Part shown: in pieces, positions 37,503 through 45,908 of the stretch
Layout of the letters: every line of letters starts with the position of its first letter
How positions within the stretch are numbered: the stretch's first letter is position 1
Assembly: GCF_018449515.1 (NCBI RefSeq)
Contig: NZ_JAAVUQ010000007.1
Coordinates: 275,165-339,164, forward strand
DNA from: Caballeronia sp. dw_19
Lineage (GTDB): Bacteria; Pseudomonadota; Gammaproteobacteria; Burkholderiales; Burkholderiaceae
DNA: 64,000 nt
Direction of reading: 5' to 3'
The notes under the pieces: model-generated
The model's input: the letters and a program-made list of their open reading frames with translations, nothing else
Told to the model about the DNA's origin: nothing
Database searches by the model: none
Made by a program: the position numbers and the translations under genes

Positions 37503-37586
37503 GGGATCCTCCGCTCGGCTGGTGCCCGGACGATTGCCAACCCATCGCTGACCGATCGCTGACCGGCTTAAACGCGGGCAATCACG

Positions 37587-38309
37587 TCAATCGATCACCC
37601 GGACCTTCCCCGAAGCGAGATCGTAGATCGCTCCGACCACTTGCACCTTGCCCGCCCTCACATACTCTCCGATCAGCGGCTTCGAGACCCTCAACCGGTT
37701 GGCGTTCAGCCGCACATTTTCGATAGTGGCGTCCGCCACCAGATCGCCGTGCCCGTGCATCCTGGCAATCTCGACGGCCGGCCTGATCGCCCTGACCAGT
37801 TCGGGCAAATGCCCCGGCAAGACGGCATGTTCGCGGATCGCCTTGACTGCGGCGGAGACTGCGCCGCAATGTGTGTGTCCGAGCACCAGGATCAACGGTA
37901 CACCCAGGAACTTCACCCCGTATTCCAGGCTAGCGAGTCCGTCGTCGTTGACGAAATTGCCAGCGACCCTTACGACGAACAGATCACCCGGGCCTTGATC
38001 GAACGCCAATTCGGGCGAAACCCGCGAATCCGCGCAACCGACAATCGCCGCAATGGGATATTGCGCCGTAACTCGCGCCGCCCGGCCAGCGGAATAGTCC
38101 TTGTTTTCAGGCATATTGGCGGCATATCGATTGTTGCCCTGCAGCAGGCGAGCAAGCGCATCTGAGGGGGCAATCGCGTTGGGAGCAGGTCCCGTTGAAG
38201 CCTGATCTGCACGCGCATCGTGCAGCGAAAATGCAGCGAGGGTCGCGGACGCCACACCGGCGAACAGAGCGCGCCGCCGCGACAAAGAACACATCGAATG
38301 AACGCACAT
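37587..38309 (-). CDS. Beta-class carbonic anhydrase with Tat signal
   Basis: A 240-residue beta-carbonic anhydrase. Zinc ligands are Cys92 (in VGCADSRVSPE), His145 and Cys148 (GHTHCGA), and the Asp94/Arg96 dyad is present. The N-terminus has a twin-arginine signal (SRRRALFAG) and hydrophobic run, so the folded enzyme is exported to the periplasm, interconverting CO2 and bicarbonate there. ATG 38294 is an alternative start. Confidence 0.9.
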   Translation of the reverse strand: MCVHSMCSLSRRRALFAGVASATLAAFSLHDARADQASTGPAPNAIAPSDALARLLQGNNRYAANMPENKDYSAGRAARVTAQYPIAAIVGCADSRVSPELAFDQGPGDLFVVRVAGNFVNDDGLASLEYGVKFLGVPLILVLGHTHCGAVSAAVKAIREHAVLPGHLPELVRAIRPAVEIARMHGHGDLVADATIENVRLNANRLRVSKPLIGEYVRAGKVQVVGAIYDLASGKVRVID

Positions 38310-38527
38310 GGATCACCTCCTCCAGAGGGATAAACGCCGCACTCATCGCCGGACGCAGATGCACGTCCCACGCTCTTCGATAATGCGTCAACCGCGCCCA
38401 GGCGAACGTGTTCTTCGCCTCGTTGCGCTTCAATTGCCGCCGCGCCAATCACGGCTACCGAGCCGAAAACGTCGACTCGCTCATTGGATACCGGCGACCG
38501 GAACCGTGACAATGGGTTGTGCATACC

Positions 38528-38788
38528 TTACGTTCGCCGCAGGCACGGCAGCGTAACTGCGCTGTACCGGCACATAGAGCACCCGCTTCGCGCCGTTACG
38601 GAAACCGCTACGACAGGAGCCGCCGCGACATCGCTCGGCTGAACCGGGACGGTGTAATGGACAGGCCGCGACGGCGGTACATAGACCATAGCCGGTCTGG
38701 CGTAGACAACAAATGTCCGCGCTTCAGCGCCGGTGGAGAGCATGAGCCCGAGAGCGGCGGCGAATGCACTGATAAGACGAATATTCAT
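38528..38788 (-). CDS. Small secreted protein, probably frameshifted near its 3' end
   Basis: An 86-codon frame with a Sec signal (residues 1-23, cleavage after AEA) and a GAAGGGAA ribosome site. The mature part has V-Y-V-P-P and Y-T-V-P-V motifs. After about residue 60 the reading frame becomes Cys/Arg-rich and atypical. Another frame, open from about 38615 down to a stop at 38481, continues the expected style (RVLYVPVQRSY, then IVTVPVAG). A single-base slip near 38610 would restore a protein of about 100 residues. The family is not recognised. Confidence 0.6.
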   Translation of the reverse strand: MNIRLISAFAAALGLMLSTGAEARTFVVYARPAMVYVPPSRPVHYTVPVQPSDVAAAPVVAVSVTARSGCSMCRYSAVTLPCLRRT

Positions 38789-38970
38789 GTGGATTCCCTT
38801 CGATTCGATCGGCAGGTCTCGTCTTATGGTGGCGCCGGTTAAAAGCCTTCGCAAGCGAATTGGCGACCGCACATCGAGCACGGCGTTGCGCGTACTATTT
38901 GCGTCTCGACGCGGCTGAAACGATCGCGCTGCGCAACGCCTTACCGATAGAAGCGAAGACGGAGACGAAC

Positions 38971-39729
38971 TTGACCACCCCAGACAATCTGTTCGATGCA
39001 ACCACTGCCCGCGAAGGCGCGACCTACGTACTGGTTCACGGCGCCTGGCACGGCGGATGGTGCTGGAATGCCGTCGCCCGAATCTTGCGCGCGCACGGGC
39101 ATCGGGTCTTTACCCCTACGCTCAGCGGCCTTGGTGAACGTGCGCACCTGCTTTCGAAGACGATTGATCTCAGCGTCTTCATCCAGGACGTCGTCAATGT
39201 CCTCGAGTACGAAGACCTGACCAACGTCGTTCTGGTCGGCCACAGTTTTGGCGGACTGCCGATCACCGGCGCGGCGGATCGCGTGCCTCAGCGCATCCGA
39301 CACCTTGTCTTTCTTGATGCCGTCGTGCTCGAACACGGACAAACGGCGTTCTCCCGGCTCGCGCCCGAGATCGTGGCGCAACGCATCGCGCAATCGAACG
39401 AAACGAGCGGAGGCGTCTCCATACCGGTGCCGCCCGCAAGTGCATTCGGTGTGTTCGAACCCGCCCAGGTGGCGCTGCTGGAACGCAACTGCACGCCGCA
39501 TCCGCTGAAGACCTTCGATGACCCCATAACGCTCAACGGACCCGTGGGTGGCACCATCCCGAAGGTGTACATCCAGTGTGTCGATCCGGTGTACGCGCCG
39601 TTGCAAACCAGCCGCGACTTCGTGCGTGCTCAAGCAGACTGGGCGTGGGACGAGATAGAAACCGGACACGACGCAATGATCAGCGCGCCCGAAGCGCTTG
39701 GCGCCAAATTGCTCCGGTACGCGTCGTAG
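38971..39729 (+). CDS. Alpha/beta hydrolase, plant-esterase/HNL-like
   Basis: An esterase-type hydrolase of about 252 residues. The oxyanion-hole segment is LVHGAWHGGWCW, the nucleophile elbow GHSFGG (Ser about residue 92), and the catalytic His is in ETGHDAMISAP near the C-terminus. This group resembles salicylate-methylesterase and hydroxynitrile-lyase-like proteins; the substrate is unknown. TTG at 38971 with GGAG upstream gives a family-like start; ATG 38860 would add a 37-residue Arg/Ala-rich tail. It is divergent from the small secreted protein gene. Confidence 0.82.
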   Translation: MTTPDNLFDATTAREGATYVLVHGAWHGGWCWNAVARILRAHGHRVFTPTLSGLGERAHLLSKTIDLSVFIQDVVNVLEYEDLTNVVLVGHSFGGLPITGAADRVPQRIRHLVFLDAVVLEHGQTAFSRLAPEIVAQRIAQSNETSGGVSIPVPPASAFGVFEPAQVALLERNCTPHPLKTFDDPITLNGPVGGTIPKVYIQCVDPVYAPLQTSRDFVRAQADWAWDEIETGHDAMISAPEALGAKLLRYAS

Positions 39730-40428
39730 TCACGCGGGTTTGGCGATCGCTGCACGTACTGCCTGGCAGTGCCGCACAAGCTCAGGTCGTGTCAAAACAA
39801 ACTGCTTGAGCGGCGTGTCTATATCGTAGAAAAAGATGTTTGCCACGAAACCATAAACGCTGGCGTCGACAGTTGTCGGCTGCGCGCCGAACAGGAATTC
39901 ACTGTCGTCAAGCAGGTTCGAAATCACCTGCAAATCGGCGACACCGCGCGCATAGACCTCACTGGTTTCAAAACGGCCGATGCCTTGATATCGATACCGC
40001 TCGAAGTTGTATTGTCTTGCCGCGTCGAGACTGTCTGCCGTAATGCCCGGATGTGCCGACATGAACGCGTCCTTGAAGACCGGCCAGAAACGCGGATCGC
40101 TCCAGCGTGAATACGACATGACCCAATACAGATCGTCGAGCGCGCGCCCGATCAAAAAGTCCAGGTTCTGCTGGATGGGTGTCAATGCGTGGTCGATAGC
40201 CAAGCCGTACTTCCGCTTCAGATAAGCGATGATGGCGTCGCTGTCGCCAATCGATTCCTGGTCGTCGGTCACGTAGGGAAGCTGTCCGCGAGGCGCGGAT
40301 TTTGTATCGACGATATGCCGATGCTCGAAAGGTACACCGCAGAGTTTGAGGAATACGAATACCTTCAGACCATACGGATTGTTGTCTTCGATACCGTACA
40401 GTTCCGGGTATGAAAAGAGAGTGATCAT
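39730..40428 (-). CDS. Glutathione S-transferase family protein, metaxin/Faxc-like
   Basis: A 232-residue protein with an N-terminal thioredoxin-like GST domain (MITLFSYPELYGIEDNNPYGLKVFVFLKLCG; GQLPYVTDDQESIGDSDAIIAYL) and a helical C-terminal domain with TVDASVYGFVANIFF. The pattern is closer to metaxin/failed-axon-connection-like GSTs than to classical ones. The ATG at 40428 has GGGAG upstream; the frame stays open to 40698. Its stop abuts the end of the convergent hydrolase gene. Confidence 0.85.
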   Translation of the reverse strand: MITLFSYPELYGIEDNNPYGLKVFVFLKLCGVPFEHRHIVDTKSAPRGQLPYVTDDQESIGDSDAIIAYLKRKYGLAIDHALTPIQQNLDFLIGRALDDLYWVMSYSRWSDPRFWPVFKDAFMSAHPGITADSLDAARQYNFERYRYQGIGRFETSEVYARGVADLQVISNLLDDSEFLFGAQPTTVDASVYGFVANIFFYDIDTPLKQFVLTRPELVRHCQAVRAAIAKPA

Positions 40429-40630
40429 GCAACGCTCCCTGAAAAGGGTGCTGCGTGGCGGGTATGGACGTAGGCACTTGCAGTTTATTCCAGCGGGCCT
40501 GGCGAGCAACTGGAAACGCTCGGGCGCTTGTACCGTGCCCGGGCACGCCGCTGCCGATCGCTCATATCGAGAAAAGCAGCCGCGCCTGCCATCACTCGCG
40601 CTTCGACGTTCGGCTCGGCCACCGCGCGAC

Positions 40631-41713
40631 TCACTCCTGATGCGCCGAACCCGTCGCAATGCGCTCGGCCAAACCGGCGTCGTAGCTGGAATGGACATGC
40701 ACCCGCTTCTTGTCAGGATACGCGTACGTGTAGGCCTTCCTCAGCGCCAGCGACGCTTCATGAAAGCCCGAAAGAATCAGCTTTTGCTTGTTCGGATAAT
40801 TCGCAATGTCCCCCACTGCGAAGATTCCCGGTCGCGAGCTTTCGTAGTTCGACGTATCCACATCGACCCGGCCGCCGACAATTTTCAAACCCCAGTTCGC
40901 GATCGGTCCAAGGTCGGCGACCAGACCGTACAGCACCACGAGATGATCCGCATCGATCTGCGCGGTGCCGCCAATCTGCCGGATCTCGATCGATGCCAGC
41001 TTGTTTTCGGGGGCAGCCAGCGCGGCGATAGAACCCACCATGAACTCCATTTCTCCCGCATCGACCGCGCGCCTCATCTCATCGACACTCGATGCCACCG
41101 CGCTGAACCCATTGCGCCGATGCACCAGTACTACCCGGCGCGCGACTTGGCGCAAGGCCAGCGCCCAATCAAGCGCGGAGTCGCCGCCGCCGGCGACTAT
41201 CACGGTCTTATCGGCGAAATCGGCGAGATTTCGCACGCTGTAGTGGACGTGGCTATCTTCAAGGGGTGTCGCTTCGGGAAGGGCAAGACGCTGCGGTACG
41301 AACGCGCCGTTCCCGGCGGCCAGCATAATCGCGGCGGTATCGAATATGAGGCCCTGGCCTGTCGTGACCGTCCATCGGCCGTCTTCGCGCTGCTGTACGG
41401 TTTCGACTCGTTGACCTAAATGAATTGGCACGTTGAACGGACGGCATTGCTCCATGAGCCGGTCGACGAGTTCGCGTGCCGTGCATGATGGAATCGCGGG
41501 GATATCGTAGATGGGCTTGTCGGGGTACAACTCGATGCATTGCCCGCCGATCCGTTCGAGCGTATCCACGATCTGACACGATAACCCAACCACCCCCGCC
41601 TCGAATGCCGCAAAGAGACCTACGGGTCCTGCGCCGACGATCAGGACATCGGTTCGTATCGGGGATGTTGATGCGGTTGGTGTGTCGACACGAGTGTCTG
41701 CTTCAGAAGTCAT
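40631..41713 (-). CDS. Ferredoxin/flavodoxin-NADP+ reductase, thioredoxin-reductase-like type
   Basis: A 360-residue FAD/NAD(P) flavoprotein. The FAD-binding GAGPVG is at 27-32, GGQCIELYPDKPIYDIP near 57-74, the NADPH-binding GGGDSA at 175-180, and the C-terminal FAD contact GIFAVGDIANYPNKQKLIL. It lacks the redox CxxC of thioredoxin reductases, which identifies it as the YumC/FNR-type that moves electrons between NADPH and ferredoxin or flavodoxin. Confidence 0.9.
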   Translation of the reverse strand: MTSEADTRVDTPTASTSPIRTDVLIVGAGPVGLFAAFEAGVVGLSCQIVDTLERIGGQCIELYPDKPIYDIPAIPSCTARELVDRLMEQCRPFNVPIHLGQRVETVQQREDGRWTVTTGQGLIFDTAAIMLAAGNGAFVPQRLALPEATPLEDSHVHYSVRNLADFADKTVIVAGGGDSALDWALALRQVARRVVLVHRRNGFSAVASSVDEMRRAVDAGEMEFMVGSIAALAAPENKLASIEIRQIGGTAQIDADHLVVLYGLVADLGPIANWGLKIVGGRVDVDTSNYESSRPGIFAVGDIANYPNKQKLILSGFHEASLALRKAYTYAYPDKKRVHVHSSYDAGLAERIATGSAHQE

Positions 41714-42232
41714 TCGGTATCCGTGGTGTCATGCACGCGGGCGCGCTGCATCTGTTGATCCACCATACAGAACCTGCCGGCTCAGGGCAACGAAGGCACT
41801 ATCGGCGGCGTGGGCAGCGATTGAAAAAATAACTTCTACGTGCCACTTGTCCGAGCTTATCCCGCGCGGACGCCAGCTCAGACGATTGGATGGCGATACG
41901 TCAGTGACGTGCAGTCGCATGCTGATAATCGTCGGGACGCTCCTTTCAAGAACCCTGTATCCGACTACTGGAGCAAGGACGAACGTGGAGAATCCTGGTC
42001 ATGGCTCGCTCACATTCCGAATACGGGGACGTTATCGCCGACTGGATGACTGGCAAACCGCCCTCATCACAACGCGGGCTGGTCCCCATCGAGCCGCAGG
42101 TAAACCCGGTAACCAAGGAGGCTTGCTTGCCAAAAGACACCGTTGTGCTATAAAAAAATGCTGGCTGGAACATATCGACCAGTCGCCCAGCCGAAGAAAT
42201 GGGCGCCTCCACTGGAGCGAGCACAATAATTC
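41714..42232. other. Intergenic region before the sugar ABC operon
   Basis: 519 bases, probable left edge of the accessory region. The only candidate gene is a 50-codon frame at 42001-42153 (ATG to TAA) whose codon use looks coding-like but which matches nothing I recognise and lacks a strong ribosome site; it may be the tail of a lost gene. GGAGCGAGC precedes the ATPase start. Confidence 0.4.
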
Positions 42233-42973
42233 ATGAGTCTTCTGGAACTCAGAGACGTTTCCAAACACTTCGGCGCCATTCGCGCCCTGAACGGTGTGAC
42301 GTTGAGTCTGGAGCCGGGCCAGGTGGTCGGGCTCATGGGAGACAACGGCGCCGGGAAATCGACGCTGGTGAAAGTAATCGCCGGTAACTTTCCCCCGTCG
42401 CATGGCGAAATCCTCATCGACGGCAAGCAGGTGCATTTCGGCAAGCCGGTTGACGCCCGCGCTCAGGGTATCGAAGTCGTCTATCAGGACCTCGCGCTCT
42501 GCGACAACCTCACGGCGGCGGCAAATGTCTTCCTCGGCCGTGAGCCACGGCTCGGTTTCTGGCCCATCCGCATTCTCGATCACGCGACCATGTACCGGCG
42601 CGCCGGCGAACTCTTCAAAGAACTCAAATCCGAGACGCGCCCGCTCGATCTCGTCAGGCAGATGTCAGGAGGCCAGCGGCAGGCCGTGGCGATCGCTCGC
42701 ACGCGCCTCTCCGAGGCGCGGCTCGTCATCATGGATGAACCGACTGCGGCAATCAGCGTCCGGCAGGTGGCGGAGGTGCTCAGCCTCATCAAACGGCTGT
42801 CCGAACATGGCATCGCGGTCATTCTCGTCAGCCACCGCATGCCTGACGTTTTCACCGTCGCCGACCGCGTGATCGTGATGCGGCGCGGGCACAAGGTCGC
42901 GGACAAGAAGACCGAAGCGTCCTCACCGGAAGAAGTGACTGCGCTCATCACCGGAGCGATCGCCACCGCCTGA
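42233..42973 (+). CDS. Sugar ABC transporter ATP-binding protein (single domain, FrcA-like)
   Basis: A 246-residue ATPase with Walker A GDNGAGKS, signature MSGGQRQA and Walker B LVIMDEPTAA. It has a single nucleotide-binding domain, like FrcA and unlike the two-domain RbsA/XylG proteins. It serves the permease and binding protein downstream in a ribose/fructose-type importer. The D-loop region reads DEPTAAISV where relatives usually have DEPTAALGV, a small deviation. Confidence 0.88.
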   Translation: MSLLELRDVSKHFGAIRALNGVTLSLEPGQVVGLMGDNGAGKSTLVKVIAGNFPPSHGEILIDGKQVHFGKPVDARAQGIEVVYQDLALCDNLTAAANVFLGREPRLGFWPIRILDHATMYRRAGELFKELKSETRPLDLVRQMSGGQRQAVAIARTRLSEARLVIMDEPTAAISVRQVAEVLSLIKRLSEHGIAVILVSHRMPDVFTVADRVIVMRRGHKVADKKTEASSPEEVTALITGAIATA

Positions 42974-43009
42974 ACTGAACCTGACCCTGACTCGCATGGG
43001 AGTCCGAAA

Positions 43010-44035
43010 TTGAACGATCCGCAGGAACGGCCTACGCCAATGTCGGCATTGCTGGATAACCCGCAAGCCGCGAGCACCCATACCCGCTGGACGGGGCTGA
43101 TGGCGAGCCAGGTGTTCTGGGTGGTGCTCGCCACCATCGTCGCCTGTATCGTGCTCTCGTTCGTCACCTCGACCTTTGCGACGCAGCAGAACCTCTTCAA
43201 CGTCACGCGCAACTTCGCCTTTGTCGCAATCGTCGCGCTTGGCATGATGGCCGTGATCATCACGGGCGGCATCGACATTTCGGTCGGCTCGACTATCGGC
43301 TTGAGCGGTATCGTCCTCTCGGTGGTCATGAATGCCGGCTACCCGATCTGGGCCGGCATCGGCATGGGGCTCTTGACCGCAGGACTCGTCGGCCTCGTGA
43401 ACGGTCTGCTTATCGCCTATCTCGACATGCAGCCTTTCGTCGTGACGCTCGGCATGCTGAGCGTTGGCCGCAGCCTCGCGCTGGTGTTCTCCGGCAGCCG
43501 GACGATTTTCGATTTCGGTCCCGACGGCAGCAAGCTCCTTGCGCTCGGCGGCGGCAAGACCTTCGGCCTCGCCAATCCGGTGTGGTTCCTGATTGTCCTC
43601 GCCGTGCTTTTCTGGTTCGCTTTTGCGTGGACGCGCTGGGGCCGCTACGTCTTCGCGGTCGGCGGCAACCGCCATGCGGCGAGACTCACCGGCGTTCCGG
43701 TGCGTCGCATCATCTGTTCCGTCTATGTGCTCGCCGGCCTCATGGCGGGCGTCGCGGCGATCCTCGAAGTCGGCTGGCTCGGCGCGGTGACAACCGGCCT
43801 TGGCACCGGCGACGAATTGCGCGTGATCGCCGCGACCGTGATCGGCGGCACCAATCTCATGGGCGGCATCGGCAGCGCCTTCGGGACCGTCGTCGGCGCC
43901 GCACTTATCGAAGTCATCCGCAATAGCCTGATCCTGCTCGGCGTCGACTCGTTCTGGCAGGGGACGGTCGTGGGTGCATTCATCATCGTCGCCGTGCTGT
44001 TTAACCGGCTCGGCGGCGAGCGGCAAGGAGATTGA
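43010..44035 (+). CDS. Sugar ABC transporter permease (RbsC/FrcC-like)
   Basis: A 341-residue permease with about 9-10 helices. RbsC-family signatures are GMMAVIITGGIDISVGSTIGLSG and GRYVFAVGGNRHAARLTGVPVRR. The longest frame starts with TTG at 43010 after GGGAG; ATG 43040 is an alternative. It lies 36 bases past the ATPase gene. An AAGGAG site at its 3' end precedes a 37-codon frame. Confidence 0.88.
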   Translation: MNDPQERPTPMSALLDNPQAASTHTRWTGLMASQVFWVVLATIVACIVLSFVTSTFATQQNLFNVTRNFAFVAIVALGMMAVIITGGIDISVGSTIGLSGIVLSVVMNAGYPIWAGIGMGLLTAGLVGLVNGLLIAYLDMQPFVVTLGMLSVGRSLALVFSGSRTIFDFGPDGSKLLALGGGKTFGLANPVWFLIVLAVLFWFAFAWTRWGRYVFAVGGNRHAARLTGVPVRRIICSVYVLAGLMAGVAAILEVGWLGAVTTGLGTGDELRVIAATVIGGTNLMGGIGSAFGTVVGAALIEVIRNSLILLGVDSFWQGTVVGAFIIVAVLFNRLGGERQGD

Positions 44036-44036
44036 A

Positions 44037-44150
44037 ATGTCTTCGGGGGCACTAGCCGCGATACGGCCGGTGCCTGGAGGGACGGCCGGACAAGATGCGG
44101 AACTGCCGGACGCTGGGGTTCAGAAACGCGAGGTTCTGCGGGAAGGATAA
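44037..44150 (+). CDS. Small ORF (37 codons) with strong ribosome site, possible gene remnant
   Basis: ATG at 44037, one base past the permease stop, with AAGGAG 7 bases upstream; stop TAA at 44148. The product (starting MSSGALAAIRPVPGG) has no recognised domain. It may be the truncated start of a deleted operon gene or a genuine small peptide. The ABC order ATPase-permease-orf-binding protein is unusual and fits a deletion here. Confidence 0.35.
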   Translation: MSSGALAAIRPVPGGTAGQDAELPDAGVQKREVLREG

Positions 44151-44254
44151 AGCGCGGACACGGGCTTTCCTTGCGATTATTACGACAATCGTGCAAGCAG
44201 ACATGGGCACCGTAGAGCCCACGCCGACAGCTTGGCATGGGACCGGAGGCAACA

Positions 44255-45250
44255 ATGAAGAAAATGTTGATGTGTCTTGCTGCGATCGGAGGGCTTGCCA
44301 TGCTGGCCTCCTCTTCCGCCTTCGCAGCCGATAAGACCCTGGCGCTGGTGGTAAAGGGACTCGACAACCCCTACTTCGACCTCATGCATCAGGGATGCGA
44401 GCGGGCGAACAAGGAACTCAAAAACCAGGGCTATACGTGCTACTACACCGGTCCCGCGACGGCGGCGGACGAAAGCGCTGAAGTGCAAATCATTGACGAC
44501 CTTCTGACCAAGGGCGTGTCGGGGATGGCGATCTCGCCCGCGAACGCCCCGGCCGTGGCCGAAGAGTTGCGCCGCCGCAATGTGACGATCCCGGTCATCA
44601 CCGCAGATGCCGATTTGTTGCCGAAGGACGCCTCGCTCCGAAAAACCTACGTCGGCACCGACAATTATGAACTGGGCGTCAAGCTCGGCGAGCAGTTGAA
44701 GTTGTTGATGCCGAAGGGCGGGAATGTCTGCCTTGTCATGGGCAATCCGGCGGCCGAGAACATCAACCAGCGCGCCCAGGGTACGCGCGACGCGCTCTCC
44801 GGCAAGAAGGGAATCGCGAAGCTCTCGGGAGAAAACGGTTGGCATGAGATCAGCGCCTGCCCGCTCTACGTGAACGACGACGCCGCCAAGGCGAACCAGA
44901 TGATGCAGGACACGCTGACCGCCAACGCCACCGGTCTCGATGCCTTCGCGCTCGAGGGCGGCTGGGCGCTGTTTGCGCCGCAGGCCTATTCGCAAGTCGT
45001 AGCTCCTATCATGGACAAGATCCAGAGCGGCAAGTTCGTGATCGTCTCGGCCGATACGCTCGGACCGGAACTGCAGGCTCTCAAGGATCACAAGGTCAAT
45101 GTCCTCGTTGGCCAGCGGCCGGAAGAAATGGGCTATCAGGCAGCGATGGTCATGCGTGACCTCGCGCAAGGAAAGACGGTGAAGCCGGTCATCCACACCG
45201 GCCTTGACACCTGCACCTGGAAGAACGCCGACACCTGCCTCAAGCATTGA
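44255..45250 (+). CDS. Sugar ABC transporter substrate-binding protein (RbsB/FrcB-like)
   Basis: A 331-residue periplasmic binding protein with a Sec signal (residues 1-25, cleavage after AFA). The type-1 fold begins KTLALVVKGLDNPYFDLMHQG, with IIDDLLTKGVSGMAISPANAPAV and VITADAD. GGAGG lies 7 bases before ATG 44255, preferred over ATG 44237. The C-terminal TCTWKNADTCLKH gives extra cysteines that may form disulfides. It resembles FrcB-type fructose/ribose/mannose binding proteins; the actual sugar is unknown. Confidence 0.88.
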   Translation: MKKMLMCLAAIGGLAMLASSSAFAADKTLALVVKGLDNPYFDLMHQGCERANKELKNQGYTCYYTGPATAADESAEVQIIDDLLTKGVSGMAISPANAPAVAEELRRRNVTIPVITADADLLPKDASLRKTYVGTDNYELGVKLGEQLKLLMPKGGNVCLVMGNPAAENINQRAQGTRDALSGKKGIAKLSGENGWHEISACPLYVNDDAAKANQMMQDTLTANATGLDAFALEGGWALFAPQAYSQVVAPIMDKIQSGKFVIVSADTLGPELQALKDHKVNVLVGQRPEEMGYQAAMVMRDLAQGKTVKPVIHTGLDTCTWKNADTCLKH

Positions 45251-45498
45251 AGACCGGGAGGATCCATTGCAAAGAGGGATGCGGGAGCCGAGGCAGCGTT
45301 GACTCGGCCCCGTCACGCGGCTTTATGTTGTCGAACAGGCGGTTCATGAAGCCCGCCTGCGTCAGGCCCGCTTTCCTTGAGCGAGGTCGATCAGATCGTC
45401 AAGCAGGTGAACCGGTCAAAGCGAGCGGCGCGGCGACGATAACCAAGCCCTTTCGGAACATTTTCTCCAACATAAAAAATCGCCTGATACTGCTCCGG

Positions 45499-45897
45499 TC
45501 ACAACGCAAAACCTCCATCGATCGTCAGGCTGGACCCCGTCATGTATGTGGCCTCTTCGCTCGCGAGATAGGAAACAAGTGCCGCGATCTCGGTGGGCTG
45601 CCCCACGCGCCGCAGCGGCACCATCTCGGCAAGCCGCGAGATCATGCCGGCGGTGATGTCGGTCTCGATCGGACCTGGCTGGATGTTGTTCACGATGATC
45701 CGGCGCGGCGCGAGATCGAGCGCGATGCCCTTCACCATGGTCGCCACAGCGGCTTTAGTTGTCGCGTAAACCGTCGAGCCCGGGAAGCTCGAGCGAACCG
45801 CCGTGTTGCTGCCGATAGCACGCCGGCACAGATGGTCGCCCGGGTATCCAACATGCGCTTGTGCTGGAGGATGAACGGCATCATCGCATCCAGCCAT
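45499..45897 (-). pseudogene. Short-chain dehydrogenase remnant (C-terminal part)
   Basis: From about 45816 to 45499 the frame encodes the second half of an SDR: IGSNTAVRSSFPGSTVYATTKAA with the catalytic Tyr-x-x-x-Lys, then NNIQPGPIETDI and the usual C-terminus TGSSLTIDGG. The Rossmann half with TGxxxGxG is absent, and the first 27 codons are unrelated, reading as another frame. The gene is truncated at its 5' end and presumably inactive. Confidence 0.8.
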
Positions 45898-45908
45898 GAC
45901 TCGTAACG

